NCBI GenBank assembly: GCA_029077775.1
Contig: JAQNCU010000179.1
Span: 1 to 6,408, forward strand
Direction of reading: 5' to 3'
Origin: Acidocella sp.
Lineage (GTDB): Bacteria > Pseudomonadota > Alphaproteobacteria > Acetobacterales > Acetobacteraceae
DNA: 6,408 nucleotides
The notes under the pieces are model-generated. The model saw only the letters and a program-made list of their open reading frames with translations. It did not search any database and had not been told where the DNA came from. Below, one piece after another: positions 1-6,307 of this stretch (the stretch's first letter is position 1; each line of letters opens with the position of its first letter). The position numbers were made by a program, and so were the translations under genes.

Positions 1-1338
1 CAGATCGGGCTTCACGCCAAAAAACGCGGGCGACCACAACACCAGATCCGCGAGCTTACCCTCGCTCACCGACCCGACATGCTCCGCCATCCCCTGAGCG
101 ATCGCCGGGTTGATGGTGTATTTCGCGATATAGCGTTTCACCCGGTGGTTGTCCGCCGCCCCATCCCCCGCCAGCGCGCCACGCTGCGCCTTCATTTTAT
201 GCGCCGTCTGCCAGGTCCGGATAATCACCTCGCCCACCCGCCCCATCGCCTGGCTGTCCGAAGACATCATCGAGAGCGCACCGAGATCATGCAGTATATC
301 CTCCGCCGCAATCGTCTCCCGGCGTATGCGGCTCTCGGCAAAAGCCAGATCCTCGGGGATGCTGGGGTCGAGATGATGGCACACCATCAGCATGTCCAAA
401 TGCTCGTCGAGTGTGTTCACGGTATAGGGACGGGTCGGGTTGGTCGAACTCGGCAGCACATTGGCCACCCCGGCCAAACGGATGATATCCGGCGCATGGC
501 CCCCGCCTGCCCCCTCGGTATGGAAAGCGTGGATCGTGCGGCCTTTGAACGCGGCAATCGTATCCTCCACAAACCCGCTTTCATTCAGCGTGTCGGAATG
601 CAGCATCACCTGCACATCAAAACGGTCGGCCACACCCAGGCAGCAATCAATCGACGCCGGGGTGGTGCCCCAATCCTCATGCAGCTTCAACGAGGACGCC
701 CCCGCCCGCACCATCTCCTCCAACGCGGCGGGCTGGGATGCATTACCCTTGCCCGCAAAGGCCAAATTAACGGGAAACGCCTCGGCGGCCTGTAACATCC
801 GCGCCAGATGAAATGGCCCCGGCGTGCAGGTGGTCGCGGCGGTGCCGGTCGCGGGTCCGGTCCCGCCACCCACCATGGTGGTAATGCCCGAGGCCAGCGC
901 CTCCTCGATCTGCTGCGGGCAAATAAAGTGGATATGCGCGTCGATCCCGCCCGCCGTGATGATCTTACCCTCACCCGCAATTACCTCGGTCCCTGGCCCG
1001 ATGATGATATCGACATTCGATTGAATATCCGGGTTGCCCGCCTTGCCAATTTTTTGAATCCGCCCGCCGACCAGCCCGATATCGGCCTTCACGATCCCCC
1101 AATGATCGATGATCACCGCGTTGGTGATCACGGTATCCACGGCGCCCTCGGCGTTGCTCATCTGGGATTGCCCCATGCCATCGCGAATCACCTTGCCGCC
1201 GCCGAATTTCACCTCATCGCCATAGGTCGTGAAATCCCGTTCGATCTCGATCAACAACCCGGTATCGGCAAGCCGCATCCGGTCTCCCACGGTCGGCCCG
1301 AACATATCCGCGTAAACCCGCCGGCTCAGCCGCGCCAT
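1..1338 (-). CDS. ureC: Urease alpha subunit UreC (partial; C-terminus beyond left edge)
   Basis: Catalytic subunit of urease (urea + H2O to ammonia and carbamate), a cytoplasmic di-nickel enzyme. Exactly 446 codons are visible of the family's usual ~570; the reading frame is open to base 1, so the C-terminal fifth lies outside the window. All nickel-site and catalytic residues I could place are intact, offset by +1 from Klebsiella numbering: H135 and H137 in the motif DAHIHF, the carbamylated lysine K218 and H220 in SLKLHEDWG, H247 in MLHSD, H273 in HAFHTEGAGGGH, the flap Cys320/His321 in MVCHHLD, and the nickel ligand D361 in MSSDSQAMGR. The ATG at 1338 has a strong GGAGG 7 nt upstream, lying inside the end of ureB. 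Only 2 nt separate it from the ureB stop. It is the last visible gene of a ureDABC operon; ureE, ureF and ureG would be expected further left. Identification is essentially certain; activity also requires the accessory genes not seen here. Confidence 0.98.
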   Translation of the reverse strand, partial: MARLSRRVYADMFGPTVGDRMRLADTGLLIEIERDFTTYGDEVKFGGGKVIRDGMGQSQMSNAEGAVDTVITNAVIIDHWGIVKADIGLVGGRIQKIGKAGNPDIQSNVDIIIGPGTEVIAGEGKIITAGGIDAHIHFICPQQIEEALASGITTMVGGGTGPATGTAATTCTPGPFHLARMLQAAEAFPVNLAFAGKGNASQPAALEEMVRAGASSLKLHEDWGTTPASIDCCLGVADRFDVQVMLHSDTLNESGFVEDTIAAFKGRTIHAFHTEGAGGGHAPDIIRLAGVANVLPSSTNPTRPYTVNTLDEHLDMLMVCHHLDPSIPEDLAFAESRIRRETIAAEDILHDLGALSMMSSDSQAMGRVGEVIIRTWQTAHKMKAQRGALAGDGAADNHRVKRYIAKYTINPAIAQGMAEHVGSVSEGKLADLVLWSPAFFGVKPDL

Positions 1339-1340
1339 GC

Positions 1341-1646
1341 TCAAACCTCCCCCATGACGAAACCACGAAACCCAATCACGCGCCGCCTGCCACCAAACGG
1401 CACCAGCGTGACCTCCCGTTCCTGCCCGGGCTCAAAGCGGATTGCGGTGCCCGCCGCGATGTCGAGCCGCATGCCGCGCGCCGCCGACCGGTCGAACGCC
1501 AACGCACCATTGCTCTCAGCGAAATGATAATGGCTGCCCACCTGGATCGGCCGGTCGCCGGTATTGGCCACCGGCAATGTCACGCGCGGCAACCCTGCAT
1601 TCAGCTCAATCTCGCCAGAGGCTGTGAAAATCTCCCCCGGGATCAT
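1341..1646 (-). CDS. ureB: Urease beta subunit UreB
   Basis: Small structural subunit of the (alpha-beta-gamma)3 bacterial urease, 101 residues, the normal length for a stand-alone UreB. The N-terminus MIPGEIF, the central motif VGSHYHFAESN (about residues 37-47) and the C-terminal stretch with PFGGRR and GFRGFVMGEV are family signatures. It carries no catalytic residues; in known structures UreB packs against UreC. The ATG overlaps the ureA stop as ATGA (1643-1646), and no good Shine-Dalgarno sequence precedes it, so translation is probably coupled to ureA. Its own 3' end carries the ribosome-binding site for ureC. Because beta and gamma are separate genes, this is the Klebsiella-type three-gene architecture rather than the fused form of Helicobacter. 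Confidence 0.97.
   Translation of the reverse strand: MIPGEIFTASGEIELNAGLPRVTLPVANTGDRPIQVGSHYHFAESNGALAFDRSAARGMRLDIAAGTAIRFEPGQEREVTLVPFGGRRRVIGFRGFVMGEV
1346..1353 (-). promoter_or_regulatory. Ribosome-binding site of ureC
   Basis: Minus-strand GGGGGAGG lies within the last codons of ureB, with 7 nt between GGAGG and the ureC ATG. It is the strongest Shine-Dalgarno sequence in the urease operon and fixes the ureC start at 1338. Confidence 0.8.
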
Positions 1647-1945
1647 CGGATCGGCTCATGCACGGTCACCAGCTTGGTACCATCAGGAAACGTCGCCTCA
1701 ACCTGCACATCATGGATCATCTCGGCCACCCCCTCCATCACCTGGTCGCGCCGCACAACATGCGCGCCCGCCTCCATCAAATCCGCCACCCGCCGCCCGT
1801 CACGCGCGCCCTCCACGACAAAATCAGTGATCAGCGCGATGGCCTCCGGATAATTCAGCTTCACGCCGCGCGCCAACCGCTTCGCGGCGACCATCGCGGC
1901 CATGGAAATCAGCAATTTATCTTTCTCGCGCGGTGTCAGATTCAC
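1643..1945 (-). CDS. ureA: Urease gamma subunit UreA
   Basis: Smallest structural urease subunit. I place the start at a GTG at 1945-1943, giving 100 residues beginning with (M)NLTPREKDKLL, which is where the family normally begins and is the usual length. A longer frame from a TTG at 1960 would add five residues (105 aa). However, the GGGGGA element at 1958-1953 (minus strand) sits 7 nt before the GTG and would lie at or within the TTG start itself, so GTG is favoured. Conserved stretches include KLNYPEAIALI, the VVEGARDGR segment and the C-terminal DGTKLVTVHEPI. The gene follows ureD after 21 nt and overlaps ureB by 4 nt. It has no catalytic residues and contributes to the trimer assembly with UreB and UreC. 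Confidence 0.97.
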   Translation of the reverse strand: MNLTPREKDKLLISMAAMVAAKRLARGVKLNYPEAIALITDFVVEGARDGRRVADLMEAGAHVVRRDQVMEGVAEMIHDVQVEATFPDGTKLVTVHEPIR

Positions 1946-1952
1946 GGCAACA

Positions 1953-1958
1953 TCCCCC
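1953..1958 (-). promoter_or_regulatory. Ribosome-binding site deciding the GTG start of ureA
   Basis: Minus-strand GGGGGA lies in the 21-nt ureD-ureA gap, 7 nt before the GTG at 1945. Its position directly on top of the alternative TTG start (1960) argues that translation begins at GTG, giving the standard 100-residue UreA. Confidence 0.65.
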
Positions 1959-1966
1959 AAAATAGT

Positions 1967-2824
1967 TCAAGACTGCCACACCCGCGGCATCGCCCTTCCA
2001 TCGCGGCACACCGCCAGCGCCGCCAGCACCGTTTGCCGCAATGCCGCCGCCGATGACGCGAGAATCCGCGCCACCAGTACACCCTCCACCACCGACGCCC
2101 CCGCTTGTTCAGCCATGGCCAGGGCTGCACGCAAATCGGCCAGACGCGCCTGCGCATCGGGGGCCGCGTAGATCAGGCTCGCCATCGCCATCGCGCCGTC
2201 ACCCAGCGCCGGACGCGCCAGAATCTCATGCACATCGCCGTCCAGCCGGTTCATGTCGCGCAGCAGAACGCCACCCTCGCGCCGCAGCAGGATCCGGTCT
2301 CGCAACATACCCCGCCTTACCTGCTCACCCATCGCCTGCCGCCCGAACACCAAAGCTTCAACACCGAGGTAGCGCGCATCCGCCGCCATATTAATCTCCA
2401 GCGTACGCCGCAGCCGGAAACCATCGAAAAAAATCGTCTCCTGCGGCAAATATTCGAGCCTCGCGCCCGCATCCAGCGTTATGGCCGTGCTGATGATCGC
2501 CGGATCGTCCCCCAATGCCCGATACAACCGCTCCGCCGCCTGGCCGGACACAACCACCCGCGCCCCAGCTTCCAGCGTGATATCGCTGCGCAATTGGTCA
2601 CCACCTGCAATCCCGCCCGAGATGTTCAACAGCACCGCCTCGCACGGCCCCACCCCGCCTGTGCGCGGCAAACGCGCGCGCAGACACCCAGCCTGGTAAA
2701 ACCGCCTGATCCGGGTCCGCGATGTCACCGCATCGCAACCAAACACCAAGTCCACCGTGCCGTTGGCGCGTTGGGGCGATACGGGCCGCATTATTGGCAG
2801 GCTGAAATCGGTTACCGCATTCAT
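1967..2824 (-). CDS. ureD: Urease accessory protein UreD (UreH)
   Basis: Chaperone that, with UreF and UreG, forms the complex on apo-urease needed for lysine carbamylation and nickel insertion. The frame encodes 285 residues, within the normal UreD range (about 270-290). Recognisable family features are the NISGGIAGGDQL motif (about residues 67-78), the VVSGQAAERLYR segment, LEYLPQETIFFDGF (about 143-156) and the YLGVEALVFGRQAMGE segment. It is the first gene of the visible operon, a common alphaproteobacterial order (ureDABC...). The start at ATG 2824 lacks a convincing Shine-Dalgarno sequence; an internal ATG at codon 12 (MRPVS) also lacks one. A weak promoter-like pair ends only a few bases upstream, so a leaderless or near-leaderless transcript is possible. 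The product is certain; the exact start is less so. Confidence 0.95.
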   Translation of the reverse strand: MNAVTDFSLPIMRPVSPQRANGTVDLVFGCDAVTSRTRIRRFYQAGCLRARLPRTGGVGPCEAVLLNISGGIAGGDQLRSDITLEAGARVVVSGQAAERLYRALGDDPAIISTAITLDAGARLEYLPQETIFFDGFRLRRTLEINMAADARYLGVEALVFGRQAMGEQVRRGMLRDRILLRREGGVLLRDMNRLDGDVHEILARPALGDGAMAMASLIYAAPDAQARLADLRAALAMAEQAGASVVEGVLVARILASSAAALRQTVLAALAVCRDGRAMPRVWQS

Positions 2825-2832
2825 AAGTTCAG

Positions 2833-2862
2833 TTTATGAGGCCAGCCAGAGCGCCAACACAA
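2833..2862 (-). promoter_or_regulatory. Possible promoter for the urease operon
   Basis: On the minus strand TTGTGT (2862-2857) and CATAAA (2838-2833) are separated by 18 nt and match three and four of six positions of the -35 and -10 consensus. Transcription from it would begin within a few bases of the ureD ATG, consistent with the missing Shine-Dalgarno sequence. The match is weak and the assignment tentative; an upstream promoter within 2863-2949 cannot be excluded. Confidence 0.2.
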
Positions 2863-2886
2863 TACGCCAAATACCGGGGACCAACC

Positions 2887-2918
2887 TTTTCACGGGAAAC
2901 ATCTCCGCGCCATATAGG
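2887..2918 (+). promoter_or_regulatory. Possible promoter for the S53 peptidase gene
   Basis: TTTTCA (2887-2892) and TATAGG (2913-2918) each match four of six consensus bases, but the 20-nt spacer is longer than usual. An alternative pairing, TTTCAC with CATATA at 17 nt, has poorer boxes. The position, about 30-60 nt before the start codon, is plausible. Low confidence. Confidence 0.15.
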
Positions 2919-2936
2919 CTTAAATGGCGGAACCTT

Positions 2937-2942
2937 CAGGAG
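2937..2942 (+). promoter_or_regulatory. Ribosome-binding site deciding the S53 peptidase start
   Basis: CAGGAG sits 7 nt before the ATG at 2950, optimal spacing. The same frame stays open upstream to another ATG at 2836, but that one has no such signal. The 38 extra residues it would add are Arg/Pro-rich, show no signal peptide and do not resemble a prodomain. The 2950 start is therefore preferred. Confidence 0.75.
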
Positions 2943-2949
2943 CAGCTTC

Positions 2950-4479
2950 ATGGCCATGCAACCCTATTCCGATTTCACCCCGAGCCTGAAGCCCGCCCCG
3001 CCTGGCACCGTCACAGGCCCCATGGCCGGGCATGAGTTCTTGGACATCAGCCTATATCTGAAGCCCCGCGCCCTTCCGCCCGGGCTCAACCGGGATGAAA
3101 TCGCGGCCCAGCGGGCCCTGGACCACGCCGGAGACATCGCGCTCATTCAGGATTTCGCCGCGCAATCGGCGCTCACCATCACGGCCATCGAACCTGCCCG
3201 ACGGCTGATCCGCCTGCGTGGCACTGCTGATGCCATGCAGACGGCGTTTCAGACCACCCTGGAGCTTTACCGCCATGAAGGCCATAATTTCCGTGGTCGT
3301 GTCGGCTGCCTCGCGCTCCCTTGCGATGTCGCCGCCGTGGTCGAGGCCGTGCTCGGCCTGGACACCCGCAAAATCGCCCGCCGCCACGCGATCATCCGGC
3401 CCCGCGCCAGCACCGCCGCCAGCTTTCTGCCCAACGCGGTCGCGAAATTTTATGATTGTCCGCCGGGCCTCACTGGTGCAGGCCAATGCATCGCCCTGAT
3501 CGAACTCGGCGGCGGCTATCGTGACTCCGACACCAAAGCCGCCTTCAGCGATATGGGCCTTAACCCGCCTGACATTGTGGCGGTCAACCTGGATGGCGGG
3601 GCCAACAAGCCATCCCCCGACGATGGCGCCGATGGCGAGGTCGCACTCGACATCCAGGTCGCGGGCGGCGTCGCGCCCGGCGCCAAGCTCGCGGTTTATT
3701 TCACGGTCAACACCGATGCCGGTTTTATCGATGCCATCACGGCCGCCAGCCAGGACCGCGCCAACAACCCTTCAATCATCTCGATCAGCTGGGGCGGCCC
3801 GGAATCCAGCTGGACCGCGCAATCGCAAGCCGCGATGACCAGCGCGCTGGCCGACGCAGCCAAGCTCAACATCTCGGTCTTCGTCGCCGCCGGGGATAAC
3901 CTCGCGACCGATGGCCTGACCGACGGCCAGGCGCATGTCGATTTCCCCGCCGCCAGCCCCTTCGCGATCGGCTGCGGCGGCACGTTGATCACGGTCGAGA
4001 CCAACACCATCACAGCCGAGCATGTCTGGAACGAGGGCAGCAGCGGCACCGGCGGCGGCATCAGCGCCGTATATCCCGTGCCGGATTTCCAGGCGCATCT
4101 CAACCTTCCCGCCAACGTAAATGGCGGCGGCCCAGGGCGCGGCGTCCCGGATGTCGCGGGCAATGCCGACCCGAATTCGGGCTATGTCATCACCGTCAAC
4201 GGCCAGCGGGAGGTGGTGGGCGGCACCAGCGCGGTCGCGCCATTCTGGGCGGGCCTGACCGCGCTGATCAACCAAAACGCCGCCACGCCCGCAGGATTTT
4301 TCCTCCCCACGCTTTATAGTGCCGCCGCCACACTTCGCGACATCACGCAAGGCAACAACAAACCCAGCGGCAGCACGGTCGGCTATGATGCCGGGCCGGG
4401 CTGGGATGCCTGCACGGGGCTTGGCGTGCCGGTCGGAACGGCCATGCTGAAATTATTCTTGCCCCCCGGTGTTTCTTAA
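2950..4479 (+). CDS. S53 family serine-carboxyl peptidase precursor (sedolisin/kumamolisin type)
   Basis: Predicted endopeptidase precursor of 509 residues, in a family of acid-active, usually exported enzymes. Residues ~28-155 resemble the pro-kumamolisin activation domain, which is removed autocatalytically in characterised members. The catalytic domain runs from about 158 to the end. The active site is complete: E230 and D234 (E-x-x-x-D in GEVALDIQV), the oxyanion aspartate D316 in VAAGDN, and the nucleophile S427 in GTSAVAP. Flanking family motifs are IALIELGGGY and SISWGGPE. The C-terminal calcium-site motifs are D464 in RDITQGN and GPGWDACTGLG with D486. No N-terminal hydrophobic signal peptide is visible from this start or from the longer in-frame ATG at 2836, so the export route is unclear. 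The gene is divergent from ureD (125 nt) and 27 nt upstream of a flippase-like gene. Kumamolisin-like is the closest label; substrate specificity cannot be read from the sequence. Confidence 0.93.
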   Translation: MAMQPYSDFTPSLKPAPPGTVTGPMAGHEFLDISLYLKPRALPPGLNRDEIAAQRALDHAGDIALIQDFAAQSALTITAIEPARRLIRLRGTADAMQTAFQTTLELYRHEGHNFRGRVGCLALPCDVAAVVEAVLGLDTRKIARRHAIIRPRASTAASFLPNAVAKFYDCPPGLTGAGQCIALIELGGGYRDSDTKAAFSDMGLNPPDIVAVNLDGGANKPSPDDGADGEVALDIQVAGGVAPGAKLAVYFTVNTDAGFIDAITAASQDRANNPSIISISWGGPESSWTAQSQAAMTSALADAAKLNISVFVAAGDNLATDGLTDGQAHVDFPAASPFAIGCGGTLITVETNTITAEHVWNEGSSGTGGGISAVYPVPDFQAHLNLPANVNGGGPGRGVPDVAGNADPNSGYVITVNGQREVVGGTSAVAPFWAGLTALINQNAATPAGFFLPTLYSAAATLRDITQGNNKPSGSTVGYDAGPGWDACTGLGVPVGTAMLKLFLPPGVS

Positions 4480-4506
4480 AGCATCTGGTTTCTGCTAATT
4501 TTCCTG

Positions 4507-5781
4507 ATGTCGCAAAAGCGCAATCTGCGGGTCGCCCAGGCCGCTGGCATCGGCCTCGCGCAGCGCGGCATCCAGTTATTGACCGCACTCATCACCCTGC
4601 CGCTTGCGCTGCACAGCCTGGGCCTGTCCGGCTTTGGCATCTGGGGTGCAGCCATCTCGCTCTCCTGGCTCACGGGGCTACTGGATTTCGGACTCGGCAG
4701 CGCGTTGATCACGCTGCTGCCGCAATGCCTCGCCGCTGGCGATTTCACCACCGCACGGGCGCAAATCACCGCCGCCCTGTCGGGTAGTGCCGCACTCTCG
4801 GTGGTCATCCTCATCGCCGGGCTGGGTCTCCTGCGCCTCACCGCAAGCCCGCTTACAATCTTGCCTCTGGATATCGCCATCTGCGGATTGGCGCTGAATA
4901 TCCCCATGAGCATCGCCGGAAACATCTGGTTTGGGCTGCAAAAGGGCCACATGGCCGGGCTGTGGGAACTGGCGCAAACGCTGCTCACCTTGGCTTTTTT
5001 GGTGCTGGCCGCCGCCTGCCATGCCGGTGTCACGGTCATGGTCGGCGCGGTGTACCTCGCTCTGCTGCTCGCGAATACCGGAAGCCTGATCCAGTTGCTC
5101 CACCGCCACGAGCAACTCCGGCCACGTGGTTTGGCCGGGGCGGAGGGCGTCCTTCGCGGCGTCCTCGGCCAAGGCGGCTTGTTATTCGCCATCGCCGCGG
5201 CCTCATCGTGCAGCTTCATGTTCGACAACCTCGCCGCCTTGCACTGGCTGGGTGCCGCGGCCTCAGCACAGATCACGGTGGCGTTGCGGCTCGGTACCAC
5301 CGCCACCGGGCTATTTACGGTCATCACCCAGCCGCTCTGGCCCGCCTTTGTCGAGGCCACCACGTTGCAAGACCGGCGCTGGGCAACACGCAGCCTGCTC
5401 TGGGGGACTCTTCTGGTCGCCGGGCTCGGCATTGCTGGCGGCGCAATCATAATCTACCGTGGCGCGGCCATACTGCGCTGGTGGCTCCACGCGGATATCG
5501 GCATCAACCAAACCCTGCTCTGGTCAATCGCGGCGTGGATCATGGCACTCTCCATCCCGCGCGTGTGCACATTGTACTTCAATGCGTGCGCCATCCTGCG
5601 TTTCCAGGTCGCCGCCAGCATCGCCGCCCTTGCCGTATCGCTCGCCCTCAAAATCACACTCGCCCCTAAATTCGGCCCGGCTGGCATCCTCGCCGCCACC
5701 GCGATCGCCTGGGTCGCCATTATCTGGCCCGCCTATGCCTGGCGGTTGAGCCGACCTCAAACGGGTACAACATTGCCCTGA
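4507..5781 (+). CDS. Polytopic membrane protein, putative polysaccharide/oligosaccharide flippase (Wzx/MVF-like)
   Basis: A 424-residue protein that is hydrophobic throughout, with roughly 11-12 predicted membrane segments. Examples lie at about residues 14-34, 40-60, 90-112, 117-137, 155-175, 178-198, 223-243, 260-285, 300-320, 335-355, 365-385 and 395-415. The N-terminus is short, basic and cytoplasmic (MSQKRNLR). It is followed by a first helix and a loop like SLGLSGFGIWG, resembling the N-terminal L-G-x-x-x-F/Y-G-x-W pattern of O-antigen and exopolysaccharide flippases. Such proteins move undecaprenyl-linked sugars across the inner membrane. No glycosyltransferase or polymerase is in the window, so the substrate is unknown. 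It starts 27 nt after the peptidase stop with no clear Shine-Dalgarno sequence and may be co-transcribed with it. Membrane-protein status is sure; the flippase label rests on fold resemblance. Another member of the MATE/MVF superfamily is the main alternative. Confidence 0.7.
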   Translation: MSQKRNLRVAQAAGIGLAQRGIQLLTALITLPLALHSLGLSGFGIWGAAISLSWLTGLLDFGLGSALITLLPQCLAAGDFTTARAQITAALSGSAALSVVILIAGLGLLRLTASPLTILPLDIAICGLALNIPMSIAGNIWFGLQKGHMAGLWELAQTLLTLAFLVLAAACHAGVTVMVGAVYLALLLANTGSLIQLLHRHEQLRPRGLAGAEGVLRGVLGQGGLLFAIAAASSCSFMFDNLAALHWLGAAASAQITVALRLGTTATGLFTVITQPLWPAFVEATTLQDRRWATRSLLWGTLLVAGLGIAGGAIIIYRGAAILRWWLHADIGINQTLLWSIAAWIMALSIPRVCTLYFNACAILRFQVAASIAALAVSLALKITLAPKFGPAGILAATAIAWVAIIWPAYAWRLSRPQTGTTLP

Positions 5782-5814
5782 TGACGGCGCGACATCCTCG
5801 GGTTATGAACCCCT

Positions 5815-6249
5815 ATGCCGAACCGTAATGCCATGGTCAGAGCTTTGTTAAAGTACCGGCCCATGGTGCTCGGTCTGGCCATTTGTCTTTCGGGTTGTGT
5901 CCAACCCCCCACCTTTCATCCCATGGTGACATCAACCGCCGCGCCCGGCCCCGCGACCTCAATCATTTCCACCGACATGAAAAAAGCCTATATCGACGGT
6001 TTCGTCGCCGGACGGCGCTATCAACTGCGTCGTGACCGCGCCTTTGAGGCCGCGCAGAACGCCAAGCTTCATCCATCGGCCCTGCCAGCTTCCGCGGCCC
6101 CCGCCAAAACCGGTGCGGCCTGCCCGCCAGCCGCCCTGCCGCCCAGCAACCCGCCAATGCCTAACGCCGTTCCGCCCGATAACAACCAGGGCAGCTACAA
6201 CCCAGACGGCCCGGCAAAACCGCTCTCAGGCTCGACCGTCCCGTTCTAG
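5815..6249 (+). CDS. Small Pro/Ala-rich putative lipoprotein of unknown function
   Basis: I do not recognise this 144-residue protein. The N-terminus looks like a type II (lipoprotein) signal: a basic region with R4, R9, K13 and R15, a hydrophobic stretch VLGLAICL, and the lipobox LSGC with the lipidated cysteine at C28. The following residue is Val, not Asp, which in Enterobacteria would favour the outer membrane. Residues ~54-82 are charged and probably helical (KKAYIDGFVAGRRYQLRRDR). Residues 83-144 are rich in Pro, Ala and Asn and probably disordered. The start is uncertain: ATG 5815, 5833 (codon 7) and 5863 (codon 17) are in frame and none has a good Shine-Dalgarno sequence; the first two keep a workable signal peptide. 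It lies 33 nt after the flippase-like gene. Its TAG stop is the first triplet of a 61-nt palindrome, so an insertion may have set or altered the C-terminus. Confidence 0.7.
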   Translation: MPNRNAMVRALLKYRPMVLGLAICLSGCVQPPTFHPMVTSTAAPGPATSIISTDMKKAYIDGFVAGRRYQLRRDRAFEAAQNAKLHPSALPASAAPAKTGAACPPAALPPSNPPMPNAVPPDNNQGSYNPDGPAKPLSGSTVPF

Positions 6250-6307
6250 ACCCGGATGATCCTTGATCGAATCGCTTTGCGATCCGATCAAGGATCATCC
6301 GGGTCTA
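6247..6307. repeat. 61-nt near-perfect palindrome (long hairpin)
   Basis: The left arm 6247-6275 and right arm 6279-6307 are 29 nt each and fully complementary except A6270 opposite C6284, around a TTT loop (6276-6278). The outer arm begins TAGACCCGGATGATCC. The element includes the stop codon of the upstream lipoprotein gene. No T-run follows (CCGAAATAGC), so it is not a canonical intrinsic terminator, although a stem this stable could still halt transcription or protect the mRNA 3' end. Length, near-perfect symmetry and TA at both ends resemble small mobile palindromic repeats (MITE/REP-like). TA at both ends also follows automatically from the symmetry. The structure is certain; its nature is inferred. 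Confidence 0.85.

Noticed and set aside
79..1527. Long plus-strand open frames (about 238 and 239 codons) opposite ureC and ureB
   Set aside because: They are antisense to a fully conserved ureC/ureB, have His/Arg/Pro-rich low-quality translations with no recognisable motif, and are expected from the high GC bias at codon position three.
2105..2839. Plus-strand open frame of about 244 codons opposite ureD
   Set aside because: It is entirely antisense to ureD, and its translation (Arg/His/Pro-rich) resembles no protein family.
2836..2949. N-terminal extension of the S53 peptidase from ATG 2836
   Set aside because: No ribosome-binding site, no signal peptide and Arg/Pro-rich sequence; the ATG at 2950 has CAGGAG at optimal spacing.
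3696..4350. Minus-strand open frames opposite the S53 catalytic domain
   Set aside because: They overlap the conserved active-site region of the peptidase on the opposite strand and lack any motif of their own.
4476..5450. Minus-strand open frame of about 324 codons opposite the flippase-like gene
   Set aside because: It mirrors a clear multi-helix membrane protein; the antisense translation is rich in Ala/Pro/Ser/Arg without domain structure.
5806..5829. Tiny upstream frame (MNPYAEP) before the lipoprotein gene, within a GGGTT/AACCC mini-dyad
   Set aside because: Seven codons with no ribosome-binding site, out of frame with the lipoprotein; too short to distinguish from chance.
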